Shown here one piece after another: positions 16,567-25,119 of a stretch of 64,000 nucleotides of DNA (positions within the stretch are counted from its first letter, which is position 1; the number at the start of each line of letters is the position of its first letter). The position numbers were made by a program, and so were the translations under genes. The stretch lies in assembly GCA_046330455.1 (NCBI GenBank), contig JAXLSU010000003.1, positions 248,001 through 312,000 of the forward strand, read 5' to 3'. The notes under the pieces were generated by a model, which had not been told where the DNA came from, ran no database searches, and saw only the letters and a program-made list of their open reading frames with translations. The DNA is from CAVQXR01 sp046330455. GTDB taxonomy: Bacteria; Actinomycetota; Thermoleophilia; Gaiellales; Gaiellaceae.

Positions 16567-17457
16567 ATGGTACGATCGAACGCTGGTTTGGACGATCATC
16601 GCTTCGTCTTCGTCTGCGGTCTCCAGCGGAGCGGCACCACGATGCTGTACCGGCTCCTCGGCGAGCATCCCGAGGTGAGCCCTCTCAGCGGTACCGCGCG
16701 GCCCGGCAACGAGGGCCAGCACAACCAGACCGTCTATCCGTCCGACCCGTACCACAGCAAGGCGGGCAGGTTCGCCTTTCGCCCCGAGGCGAGGCTCACG
16801 GAGAAATCGCCGCTCGTGAACGACGGGAACCGGCGGCTCCTGTTCGAGGAGTGGTCGCGATTCTGGGACACCTCCGCCCCGTATCTGCTCGAGAAGTCGC
16901 CGCCGAACCTGATCCGGACGCGCTTCCTGCAGGCGATGTTCCCCGACTCGTACTTCATCACGATCCTGCGCCACCCGATCCCGAACGTCCTGGCGACGCA
17001 GAAGTGGGATCCGGGAACGCGCCCACACGCACTCCTCGAGCACTGGCTGCGCGCCCACGAGCTGTTCGCGGCGGACGTGTCTCACGTACGCCGGCTCCAC
17101 GTCCTCCGGTACGAGGATCTCGTGACGGATCCCGACGGCGAGCTCGGTCGCGTCTTCGCGTTCCTCGACCTGGACGACCCGAATCGGGGACGCGAGCCGG
17201 CCGAGGGGGTGAACCTCGACAACTTCGCGGCAGACCAGACGCTGCGGTCGAACGTGAACGACAAGTACTTCGAGGAATGGCGGGCGAGGCGGCGCTCGCT
17301 GACCGGGCGCCTGTACTACGAGGCGCTCGAGCGCCGCTACGAGCGCCGTGTCCGTGCCTTCGGCTACAGCCTCCGGGATCCCGAGTCGGTCGAGGCGCCG
17401 ACGCTGCCGCTTCCCGGCCTCGCCGGCAGCGTCCGGCACCCGGCGCCCACCGCTTGA
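16567..17457 (+). CDS. Sulfotransferase family protein (tandem pair, first)
   Basis: A 296-residue protein with the 5'-phosphosulfate loop LQRSGTTMLYRLL near residue 18, LLEKSPPN, the 3'-phosphate region ILRHPIPNVLATQKW, and RYEDLVTDP. It shares the unusual NEGQHNQTVYP segment and overall layout with the next gene, so the two are tandem paralogues. It probably transfers sulfate from PAPS to a glycan. Start ATG 16567 is chosen to avoid overlap with the divergent glycosyltransferase. Confidence 0.85.
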   Translation: MVRSNAGLDDHRFVFVCGLQRSGTTMLYRLLGEHPEVSPLSGTARPGNEGQHNQTVYPSDPYHSKAGRFAFRPEARLTEKSPLVNDGNRRLLFEEWSRFWDTSAPYLLEKSPPNLIRTRFLQAMFPDSYFITILRHPIPNVLATQKWDPGTRPHALLEHWLRAHELFAADVSHVRRLHVLRYEDLVTDPDGELGRVFAFLDLDDPNRGREPAEGVNLDNFAADQTLRSNVNDKYFEEWRARRRSLTGRLYYEALERRYERRVRAFGYSLRDPESVEAPTLPLPGLAGSVRHPAPTA

Positions 17458-18311
17458 GCGAGCCCGCTCACCGCTACCTGTTCATCGGAGGCCTGCACCG
17501 GAGCGGGACGACGATGCTCGCCCGCTTTCTCGCCGAGCACCCCGAGATCAGCGGCTTCTCGGACACCGGCGTCCCCGCCGACGAGGGGCAGCACCTCCAG
17601 ACCGTGTACCCGCCGCCCAGCCCCGGCCGGCAGGCCGGCCGGTTCGCGTTCCTCCCCGAGGCGCACCTCACCGAGGAGTCTCCCCTCGTCGGCGAGGAGA
17701 ACCGCCGCCTCCTGCTTTCGGAGTGGAACCGGCACTGGGACCTCCGCCGGCCGGTACTGCTCGAGAAGTCGCCGCCGAACCTGCTCAGCTCGCGCTTCCT
17801 CCAGGCCCTCCTGCCCGACTCGTCCTTCGTCTTCGTCCTGCGCCACCCGATCGCCGTCTCGTGCGCCACGCAGAAGTGGAGCGCCACCCGGCCGCACGAG
17901 CTGCTCGCCCACTGGGTTCACGCCCACCGGATCGCGCTGACCGACGTCTCGTACCTGCGGTCGGTGATGCTCGTCCGCTACGAGGATCTGATCGCCGATC
18001 CCGACACGGTGCTGGGAGGCGTCTTCCGCTTCGCCGGGCTCGCAGACCATGCACCCGGGCGTCGGAGCGAGGAGGGCGTGAACGCGGACAACTTCGCCGG
18101 AGACCGCACGCCCCGAGCGAGCGTGAACGAGCAGTACTTCGAGCGCTGGCAGCGGCGAAAGGCGAGCCCGCTCAAGCGCGGCTACCTCGCGCTGCTCGAG
18201 GCGCGCTACGAGCGTGCTGCGCGGGCGTTCGGATACGGTCTGCGAAACCGGGCCGTCTTCGCTCCGAGCGACCCACTCGTCGCCCGGCTGCTCGACCCAT
18301 CGGCGACGTGA
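17454..18311 (+). CDS. Sulfotransferase family protein (tandem pair, second)
   Basis: A 285-residue paralogue of the preceding gene, with LHRSGTTMLARFL near residue 16, DEGQHLQTVYPP, LLEKSPPN, LRHPIAVSCATQKW and RYEDLIADP. The TTG start overlaps the upstream stop (TTGA) and the end overlaps the flippase gene (GTGA), so the pair is in one operon with the exporter. Retention of both copies suggests different acceptor positions; this is inference. Confidence 0.85.
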   Translation: MSEPAHRYLFIGGLHRSGTTMLARFLAEHPEISGFSDTGVPADEGQHLQTVYPPPSPGRQAGRFAFLPEAHLTEESPLVGEENRRLLLSEWNRHWDLRRPVLLEKSPPNLLSSRFLQALLPDSSFVFVLRHPIAVSCATQKWSATRPHELLAHWVHAHRIALTDVSYLRSVMLVRYEDLIADPDTVLGGVFRFAGLADHAPGRRSEEGVNADNFAGDRTPRASVNEQYFERWQRRKASPLKRGYLALLEARYERAARAFGYGLRNRAVFAPSDPLVARLLDPSAT

Positions 18312-19813
18312 GCAGCCACGGCCGGCACCGGGCGCTCGTCGGCCAGGCGTTCACGTACGGCAGCGGCGCGATCCTCGCCCGGATCGTCGGCTTCTTCCTC
18401 GTCCCGGTCTATCTGGCCGCCGCCGGGACCGCGGCGTTCGGGGCGGCGGAGCTCGTGATCTCGGCGGTCGCGGTCGGAGCGATCGTGCTCCGGCTCGGAA
18501 TCGTCGCGTCGATGTCCCGCTACACGCTCGCGGAGTCCGCCGACGGCGACTGGGCGCCGGTCATCCACACCGTGTTCGGCTTCGTGCTCGCCGTCTCCAC
18601 GGCGGGCGTCGTGGTCGGCGCTCTCCTTCTCGACGAGCTCGCGGCGTTCCTCGACATCGGGCGCGACCTCGCCGTGGCCGGCCTGTTCGCGCTGTGGGTG
18701 ACCATGAACTACGACGTGATCGCCCGCCTCTACCGCATCGAGCGGCGGGCCGGTCAGTGGGTGCGGGTGATGGTGCTGAACGTCGCCCTCTCGGCCGTGC
18801 TGACGGTGACCCTCGTCGTCGTCTTCGACGAGGGCGCGCTCGGCCTCCTCGTCGGGAACTTCGCGGCCACGGCCGTCCTCTACGCCTGCCTCGTCGTCGC
18901 CCGCCGGCACACGATCGGCTTCCGGCGCTTCGATCGCTCGGTGCTCCGCGAGCTCCTGCGGTTCTCGCTGCCGCTGATGCCCGCGAACCTCGCGATCTGG
19001 GCGATCAACTTCGCCGACCGGATCCAGCTCCAGAAGCTGGCGGGCCCGCTCGAGCTCGGCCAGTACGCGGCAGCCGCGCGGGTTGCGCTCGCGCTCACCG
19101 TCGTCACGGGCGCCTTCCAGACGGCGTGGGCCCCGTTCGCGCACGCCGTCCGGGGCGAGGAGGGGGACGAGGTGGCGAAGCAGACCTACAGCGAGGTCTT
19201 CACATACTGGGCGATCGTCGCCGGCTGGGGGCTGGTCGCGGTGACGATGCTCTCGGCGCCCTACATCGTGATCACGTTTCCCCGGCAGGCCGAGGCTGCC
19301 GTCGACGTCGTGCCGCTGCTCGCGCTCGGGATCGTCCTGTACGGCGCCTACCTGATCGTCAACGTGGCCGTCACGATCTCGAAGCGGACGCGGGCCACGC
19401 CTCTCGTCGCAGGGGTGGCTGCCGCGGCCACCATCGGCCTCAACTTCTGGCTCATTCCCGAGTACGGGCTGATCGGGGCCGGGATCACGACCGTTGTGGG
19501 ATCGGGGCTCCTCGTCGGTCTCCAGTGGCTGAACGCCCAGCGCAGCTACCCGATCGCCTACGAGTGGTCGCGCGTCGGGCGCGTCGCCGCCGTCGCTCTC
19601 GGCCTCGCGGCGCTCTCGGTCTGGGCGATCCCCGAGCGCGGGGTGCTCGGGATCTCGGTTCGGGTCGCGCTGGTCCTCGTGTTTCCCGCGGCGCTCGTCG
19701 CCGTGCGCGCCGTCTCGCCCGCTGACGCGCGCAGGCTCCGGGGGCTGTGGCGAGCCCGCAGGCGCTCCCGGGCGGTGAGCCCGACGGACGATCTCGAGAC
19801 GCCCGAGCCCTGA
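18308..19813 (+). CDS. Polysaccharide flippase (Wzx/MATE-like, PST family)
   Basis: A 501-residue membrane protein with about 12-14 hydrophobic segments. The N-terminal GQAFTYGSGAILARIVGFFLVPVYLAAAG pattern (residues 11-39, shown only to mark position) and LPLMPANLAIWAINFADRI near residue 222 fit the polysaccharide biosynthesis export family. It would move lipid-linked repeat units across the membrane for the Wzy-like polymerase. GTG start overlaps the sulfotransferase stop. The C-terminal tail is Arg-rich and cytoplasmic. Confidence 0.88.
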   Translation: MSSHGRHRALVGQAFTYGSGAILARIVGFFLVPVYLAAAGTAAFGAAELVISAVAVGAIVLRLGIVASMSRYTLAESADGDWAPVIHTVFGFVLAVSTAGVVVGALLLDELAAFLDIGRDLAVAGLFALWVTMNYDVIARLYRIERRAGQWVRVMVLNVALSAVLTVTLVVVFDEGALGLLVGNFAATAVLYACLVVARRHTIGFRRFDRSVLRELLRFSLPLMPANLAIWAINFADRIQLQKLAGPLELGQYAAAARVALALTVVTGAFQTAWAPFAHAVRGEEGDEVAKQTYSEVFTYWAIVAGWGLVAVTMLSAPYIVITFPRQAEAAVDVVPLLALGIVLYGAYLIVNVAVTISKRTRATPLVAGVAAAATIGLNFWLIPEYGLIGAGITTVVGSGLLVGLQWLNAQRSYPIAYEWSRVGRVAAVALGLAALSVWAIPERGVLGISVRVALVLVFPAALVAVRAVSPADARRLRGLWRARRRSRAVSPTDDLETPEP

Positions 19814-19820
19814 GGCCGGC

Positions 19821-20696
19821 TCAGGCCGGACGCTGCCACCGAAGCTCGCGCCCGAGGTACGCCTCGAGCCGGCGGTTCGGCTCCTCGAAGCGCCTGCGGA
19901 GCCGCTCTCGCGTCGCGTCGCTCATGCCGCCGTACTCGGCCCGGTTTCGCGGTGCCGGCAGCGGGCCCGGGTGAGGAGCGAGATCGAGGAACGAGGTCAC
20001 CTCTTCGACGGCGTCGGTAGGCCGCTCGAACAGATCCTCGCTGCGCAGGACGAGCAGCCGTTCGCGCGCGACGTGCCGGTGCCAGCGCTCGAGCTGGGGC
20101 AGGTACAGGCCGCGGCTCACGTACGAATTGAACGCGTGGGCCGGGCTGCGGTAGGCGGGATCGGCGGCGAGGCGCTCCTCCTCGCCCGCGAGCCGACCGT
20201 CCTCGGCGTCGAGCGCATCCTCGAAGGAGAGCGGCTCGTGCCCGTTTCGGACCGAGAGCTGGTAGTGGGAGTAGGCACGATCGACGGGGTCTCGCAGGAT
20301 CGCGACGAGTCGCACGTCCGGAAGCTCACGCGCCACACGCTCCGGGACCGCGGGGTGAAAGAGGTAGTACGTCGTCGCCTCGCCGGTCAGCACCGGACGT
20401 CCGAGGCGGCGCGTCACGAGCCGCCGGTGCGACTCGAGCGGGAACATCCGCCGGTAGTGGGCGAGCCCGCGAGGGTAGTTCCGGTCGAAGAAGTGCAGCT
20501 CCTTGTGGCTCGGGGGCAGCACCTGCGGGTGGGCGGTCAGGATCGCGAACAGCGACGTCGAGCCCGCACGCGCCGCGCCGATGACGAGGAAGTCGGGGAG
20601 CGTGCGGGCCGGGCCGGTGGCGCCGCGCCACCGCATCGACAGCCGCTTCCCCACGGTCCAGCCCGCGCTCCGCGGCTCGTCGGCGAGAGAGGCCAC
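19821..20696 (-). CDS. Sulfotransferase (heparan-sulfotransferase-like type)
   Basis: A 291-residue protein with 5'-phosphosulfate loop VIGAARAGSTSLFAIL, KELHFFDRNY, GEATTYYL, and the 3'-phosphate region LRDPVDRAYSHYQL. This set is typical of Sulfotransfer_1 enzymes acting on polysaccharides, and differs from the Sulfotransfer_3-like pair upstream. Start GTG 20696 is chosen because TATACT (20710-20705, minus) ends 8 bases upstream; the frame extends to 20807 without other support. It converges with the flippase gene. Confidence 0.86.
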   Translation of the reverse strand: MASLADEPRSAGWTVGKRLSMRWRGATGPARTLPDFLVIGAARAGSTSLFAILTAHPQVLPPSHKELHFFDRNYPRGLAHYRRMFPLESHRRLVTRRLGRPVLTGEATTYYLFHPAVPERVARELPDVRLVAILRDPVDRAYSHYQLSVRNGHEPLSFEDALDAEDGRLAGEEERLAADPAYRSPAHAFNSYVSRGLYLPQLERWHRHVARERLLVLRSEDLFERPTDAVEEVTSFLDLAPHPGPLPAPRNRAEYGGMSDATRERLRRRFEEPNRRLEAYLGRELRWQRPA

Positions 20697-20848
20697 CGCG
20701 GGCCAGTATAGGGAGGGCGAAGCGTGGCTCCGAGCCGCTTTCGACGCTGTTCGGGCTGTCCGGGTTGCTACCATCGAGTGGTCGCCCTCGACGATCGCGA
20801 TCGGCAAACGATCTCCGTCTCATCGTCGAGGCCCCGGGGGTCCCCACG

Positions 20849-21820
20849 ATGACGAACACCGAGCTCGCGCCAAGCCCGTTCACCGTGCGGTCAGGTGACG
20901 GCGTGCCGGATGTCTCGGTCGTGATCCCCGTCTACAACGAGGAGCGCACCGTCGAGGAGGTCGTGCGGCGGACCGTCGCGACGCTCGACGCGCTCGCCCG
21001 GCCGTACGAGATCATCGTCGTCGACGACGGCTCGCGTGACGCGACCTGGGCGACCGTCGCCCGCCTGCACGACGAAGGGCTCCCGCTACGCGCTGTTCGC
21101 TTCAAACGGAACTTCGGCCAGCACCCGGCCATGCATGCCGGGCTCGTCCGCGCCCGGGCCGAGATCGTGGTGACGATGGACGGTGACCTCCAGAACTCGC
21201 CGGCCGACCTCCCGCGGCTGATCGACGCCGTCGAGGGTGGGGTGGACGTGGCCAGTGGCCGGCGCCGGGGCCGTGAGGACTCCTGGGGCAGGACGATCCC
21301 GTCTCGCCTCGTCAACGGGATGCTGCGCCGGTTCACGCGCGTCGACATCTCCGATTTCGGATGCGCGTTCAACGCCTACCGGCGTGACGCCGTGATCGCG
21401 GTCATCGGCTCGATCGGAAAGCAGAAGTTCACGAAGGCGCTCGTGCTGTCGGCCGGCGCCAGCGTCGTCGAGGTCGATCTCGAGCATCGCGCCCGCGCCG
21501 ACAGCTCGCGGTACTCGCCGTTTCGCCTCATGCGCCTCGCCCTCCACGTCCTCGCAGGCTTCTGGCCGCAGCCGATCCAGTGGGCCGGCGTTCTGCTCGG
21601 GGCGCTCTGCTCTCTGGCCGCGCTCGCGGTCGTCGTCTGGGGAATCGTCGCCTGGTTCGTCCACAACGACTTCCCCGGACAGCTGTTCCTCGGCGGCCTC
21701 GTGCTCGGGGTCCTCGGGTTGCAGGGCTTCATCCTCGCGCTCGTCGGCGAGTATCTCGGTCGGATCCAGCGCGACGTCGAGGGCCGGCCTCTCTACACCA
21801 TCGAGCAGGAGCTCTCATGA
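20849..21820 (+). CDS. Family 2 glycosyltransferase with two membrane segments (polyprenyl-phosphate sugar synthase type)
   Basis: A 323-residue protein: a GT2 domain (SVVIPVYNEERTVEEV near residue 26, VDDGS, MDGDLQNSP as the DxD region, SGRRRGRED) followed by two C-terminal membrane helices (about residues 235-300). This layout matches DPM1/ArnC/GtrB-like enzymes that load a sugar on undecaprenyl phosphate. The product could feed the GT-C-like protein at 29458. Its stop overlaps the next gene's ATG (ATGA). Confidence 0.88.
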   Translation: MTNTELAPSPFTVRSGDGVPDVSVVIPVYNEERTVEEVVRRTVATLDALARPYEIIVVDDGSRDATWATVARLHDEGLPLRAVRFKRNFGQHPAMHAGLVRARAEIVVTMDGDLQNSPADLPRLIDAVEGGVDVASGRRRGREDSWGRTIPSRLVNGMLRRFTRVDISDFGCAFNAYRRDAVIAVIGSIGKQKFTKALVLSAGASVVEVDLEHRARADSSRYSPFRLMRLALHVLAGFWPQPIQWAGVLLGALCSLAALAVVVWGIVAWFVHNDFPGQLFLGGLVLGVLGLQGFILALVGEYLGRIQRDVEGRPLYTIEQELS

Positions 21821-22815
21821 CCAAGCGCGTTCTCGTCACCGGGGGGTGCGGATTCATCCCCTCGAACTTCATCCGCCATCTGCTCGAGCAGACGCCCTAC
21901 GACGTCGTGTCGCTCGACGCGCTCACGTACGCGGGCAACATCGACAACCTCGCCGACGTGATGGACCACCCGCGGCTCTCGTTCGTGCACGGGGACATCC
22001 GCGACCCGGAGCTCGTGCGTGAGGTGGTCGCCGATGTCGACGTGATCGTCAACGCGGCCGCCGAGTCTCACGTCGAGAAGTCGATCCTCGAAGGGGCGTC
22101 CGAGTTCGTGACAACGAACGTCGAGGGCACGCAGATCCTGCTCGACACGATCCGCGAGACGCCGGTCGAGCGCTTCATCCTCATCTCCTCGAGCGAGGTG
22201 TACGGCACGGCCGAGCGTGACCCCATGGACGAGGAGCACCCGCTGAACCCGCGGAGCCCGTACGCGGCCACCAAGGCGGGCGGCGACCGCCTCGCCTACT
22301 CCTACTACGTCACCTACGGGCTCCCCGTCGTGATCGTGCGCCCGTTCAACAACTACGGGCCGTACCAGCACCCGGAGAAGGTGATCCCTCGCTTCATCAC
22401 CCAGGCGCTCCAGAACGAGCCGTTGACGATCCACGGATCGGGGGCAGCGAGCCGCGACTGGCTCTACGTCGACGACGATGCCGAGCTGATCGAGGCAGCC
22501 ATCGCCGCCGAGCTCGACACCGTCGCCGGCGAGGTTCTGAACGCCGCCACCGGGGTCGACATCTCGGTCTCGGCGATCGCCGACCTCGTGCTCGAGGGTC
22601 TCGGCAGGTCGCCGTCGCTCAAGGTGCACCTCGAGGATCGTCCCGGACAGGTCGATCGCCACATCGGCTCGACGGACAAGGCCGAGCGCCTGCTCGACTG
22701 GCGGGCGCGGACCTCGTTCGAGGACGGCCTCGCGCGCACGATCGCGTGGTACGCGGACAACCGGAGCTGGTGGGAGACGGTCCTTCGCGCGCGGGCAAGC
22801 GCCTACTCGTCCTAG
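21817..22815 (+). CDS. NAD-dependent sugar epimerase/dehydratase (extended SDR)
   Basis: A 332-residue extended SDR. The N-terminal nucleotide motif reads TGGCGFIPSNF, with Pro where the third Gly of GxxGxxG normally sits. The catalytic part is SSSEVYG and YAATK, then RPFNNYGPYQHPEKVIPRF, which resembles RmlB-like enzymes; but RmlB has T-D-E before VYG and this has S-S-E. So dTDP-glucose dehydratase activity is doubtful, and a 4-epimerase or related activity is as likely. It is coupled to the GT2 gene by ATGA and overlaps the following ATP-grasp gene. Confidence 0.8.
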   Translation: MTKRVLVTGGCGFIPSNFIRHLLEQTPYDVVSLDALTYAGNIDNLADVMDHPRLSFVHGDIRDPELVREVVADVDVIVNAAAESHVEKSILEGASEFVTTNVEGTQILLDTIRETPVERFILISSSEVYGTAERDPMDEEHPLNPRSPYAATKAGGDRLAYSYYVTYGLPVVIVRPFNNYGPYQHPEKVIPRFITQALQNEPLTIHGSGAASRDWLYVDDDAELIEAAIAAELDTVAGEVLNAATGVDISVSAIADLVLEGLGRSPSLKVHLEDRPGQVDRHIGSTDKAERLLDWRARTSFEDGLARTIAWYADNRSWWETVLRARASAYSS

Positions 22816-23996
22816 GCGCCGGGCCGGCGCAGCTCGGGCTGCTGCGAGCCGCGCGGGAGCGCGGCCTCTTCGTGATCGCCTGCGACCGCGACCCGCTCGC
22901 GCCCGGGTTCGCGTTCGCCGATCGCCGCGTGCTCGTGTCCACCGAGGACGAGGAGGCGCTCGACCGGCTCGTCCGTGCCCAGCCGGTCGACGGGATCGTC
23001 TCGCCGGGGAGCGACTGGCCCGTTGCGATCGCCGCCCGAGTCGCGGATCGCGCCGGCCTCGCCCACCCGCTCGAGCCGGAGACCGCGGCACTTGCCGTCT
23101 CGAAGCTGCGCCAGCGAGAGCGCTTCGCGGAGCGCGGGGTGCGGCAGCCCCGCTACTCGCTCTGTGCCTCGCCCTCCGAGGCGGCCGCAGTCGCCGGCGA
23201 GCTCGGGTTTCCCTGTGTCGTCAAGGCGCCAGACCGTCAGGGACAGCGCGGGCTCACGTACGTCCCCGAGCCCGCCGGGCTCGACGCCGCGATCGACCTC
23301 GCTCTCCGGTCCTCCCGGTCGCGGCTCTGCCTCGTCGAGGAGCACGTGCCGGGCCGTGAGGTGACCGTGAACGCCTGCTCGATCGACGGTCGCTTCCACC
23401 CCCTCACCGTCACCGACCGGATCACTGCCGATCCCCCGGCGTTTGGGGTCGCTCTCGCGCACGCGTGGCCGGCCTTGGCCGACGCGGACGCTGCCGCCGA
23501 GACGGCACGGCTCGCAGCGGAGGCGCTCGGCATCCGGAACGGGCCGACCTACACCCAGCTCGTGCTCGGACCGGACGGCCCGAAGGTCGTCGAGCTGGCG
23601 GCACGCGTCGGCGGCGGCCACGACGCGGAGCTGTGCCTGGCCGCGCTGGGAGTCGACCTGAACGGGCTCACCATCGCCGCGGCGCTCGGCGAGCCGCTCG
23701 AGCTCGCCCGTCCGCAGGGCTCCGGCGGCGCCTGCGTGCGCTTCCTCGTCGCTCCCGAGGGGGAGCTCGCCGGGGTCGAGGGCCTCGAGTCGGCGAGGGG
23801 AGAGAGCGGAGTCGTCGACGCGATGGTCTACCGGCGACCCGGATGGCGCTTCGGGCCGCTGCTTCGAGGCGCCGACAGGGCAGGGTTCGTGCTCGCGATC
23901 GGCCGGTCACGCGACGATGCTCTCGCGCGGGCCGATCGCGCGGCGGCACGCGTACGCTTCGTGGTGAGCGATGTCGAGGCCCCTGTCGAAGCGTGA
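22770..23996 (+). CDS. ATP-grasp ligase (polysaccharide locus, no. 2)
   Basis: A 408-residue ATP-grasp enzyme of the PurK/biotin-carboxylase-like type. N-terminal GKRLLVLGAGPAQLGLLRAA forms the pre-ATP-grasp fold. FPCVVKAPDRQGQRGL is the ATP-binding lysine region, EEHVPGREVTVNA follows, and KVVELAARVGGGHDAEL is the metal-binding end. The C-terminal 90 residues match the biotin-carboxylase-like tail. Start is uncertain: GTG 22770 follows a close GGAG, GTG 22746 is an alternative; both lie inside the upstream gene. The next gene starts 26 bases before its stop. Confidence 0.82.
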   Translation: MGDGPSRAGKRLLVLGAGPAQLGLLRAARERGLFVIACDRDPLAPGFAFADRRVLVSTEDEEALDRLVRAQPVDGIVSPGSDWPVAIAARVADRAGLAHPLEPETAALAVSKLRQRERFAERGVRQPRYSLCASPSEAAAVAGELGFPCVVKAPDRQGQRGLTYVPEPAGLDAAIDLALRSSRSRLCLVEEHVPGREVTVNACSIDGRFHPLTVTDRITADPPAFGVALAHAWPALADADAAAETARLAAEALGIRNGPTYTQLVLGPDGPKVVELAARVGGGHDAELCLAALGVDLNGLTIAAALGEPLELARPQGSGGACVRFLVAPEGELAGVEGLESARGESGVVDAMVYRRPGWRFGPLLRGADRAGFVLAIGRSRDDALARADRAAARVRFVVSDVEAPVEA

Positions 23997-25119
23997 GAGC
24001 TTCCTCTCCTTCCAGCCTCCCGCGGTGGGCGAGGAAGAGATCGAGGCCGTCGCCGAGGCGCTGCGCTCGGGCTGGCTGACGAGCGGTCCTCGGGCGGCGG
24101 AGCTCGAACGGAGGTTCGCCGAGCACACGGGCGCGAAGCACGCACTTGCCGTCTCGTCGGGCACGGCGGCGATGCACCTCTGCCTCGCCGCGGCCGGGAT
24201 CGGGCCCGGAGACGAGGTGCTCACGAGCCCGATCACGTGGCCCGCGACGGCGAACGTCGTCGTCCACGTGGGAGCCCGCCCCGTGTTCGTCGACGTTCGC
24301 GACTCTGACCTCACGATCGATCCGTCGCTGATCGCGCCCGCGGCCACGGGCCGTACCCGGGCGGTCATGCCCGTCGATCTCGCGGGCCAGGCCTGCGACC
24401 TCGACCCGATCATGGAGCTCGCCCGGGAGCACGGGTGGCTCGTCGTCGAGGACGCGGCGCACGCCGTCGAGACGAGGTACCGGGGGCGGAAGGTCGGCGC
24501 GATCGCGGACGCCACCTGCTTCTCGCTCTACGCCACGAAGAACGTCGCCGCGGGCGAGGGCGGGATGATCACCACGGACCGGGACGAGCTCGCGGATGAG
24601 ATCCGCGAGCTCCGCCTCATGCGCCGGGGCCACGGATCGCTGTACGACATTCGCCACGCGGGCTTCAAGGCGAACCTCGCGGACGTCAACGCGGCGATCG
24701 CCATCGTCCAGCTCGACAAGCTCGAGGCGCACCGGGAGATCCGGCTCCGCCAGGTTGCGGCCTACGACGCTGCGGTCGCCGGTCTCGAGGGCATCACGAC
24801 GCTCGCCGGCGACCCCCGCGACACCCACGCCCACCACCTGTACGTGATCCGTGTCGAGCCGGCGCTCGCCGGCGGCACGCGCGACGACTACCAGCGCCTG
24901 CTCGGCGAGGAGAACATCGGGACGAGCATCCACTTCCTCCCCGTTCACCGGCTCACCTACTACCGGGAGCGGTTCCCCGACCAGCCGGCCCTACCGGTCG
25001 CCGAGCGGGCCGGGTCAGAGGTGCTTTCGCTGCCCCTTTCGCCGGCACACGGCGAGACGGACATCCAGGATGCGATCGATGCGCTCGTCCGCGTCCACGA
25101 CCGGCTCACGGCTCGATGA
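23971..25119 (+). CDS. DegT/DnrJ/EryC1/StrS-family sugar aminotransferase
   Basis: A 382-residue PLP enzyme that transfers an amino group to a keto-sugar nucleotide. FLSFQPPAVGEEEIEAV and SGWLTSGP at the start, SSGTAAMHL, VEDAAHA, and the PLP-lysine segment SLYATKNVAAGEGGM near residue 190 are diagnostic. The upstream SDR may make its keto-sugar substrate. Located between two ATP-grasp genes, so the amino sugar it makes could be an acceptor for acylation. It overlaps both neighbours. Confidence 0.92.
   Translation: MSRPLSKRESFLSFQPPAVGEEEIEAVAEALRSGWLTSGPRAAELERRFAEHTGAKHALAVSSGTAAMHLCLAAAGIGPGDEVLTSPITWPATANVVVHVGARPVFVDVRDSDLTIDPSLIAPAATGRTRAVMPVDLAGQACDLDPIMELAREHGWLVVEDAAHAVETRYRGRKVGAIADATCFSLYATKNVAAGEGGMITTDRDELADEIRELRLMRRGHGSLYDIRHAGFKANLADVNAAIAIVQLDKLEAHREIRLRQVAAYDAAVAGLEGITTLAGDPRDTHAHHLYVIRVEPALAGGTRDDYQRLLGEENIGTSIHFLPVHRLTYYRERFPDQPALPVAERAGSEVLSLPLSPAHGETDIQDAIDALVRVHDRLTAR

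Noticed and set aside
21817..22815. Calling this gene rmlB
   Set aside because: The T-D-E catalytic triad of dTDP-glucose dehydratase is replaced by S-S-E and no rmlA, rmlC or rmlD is nearby.
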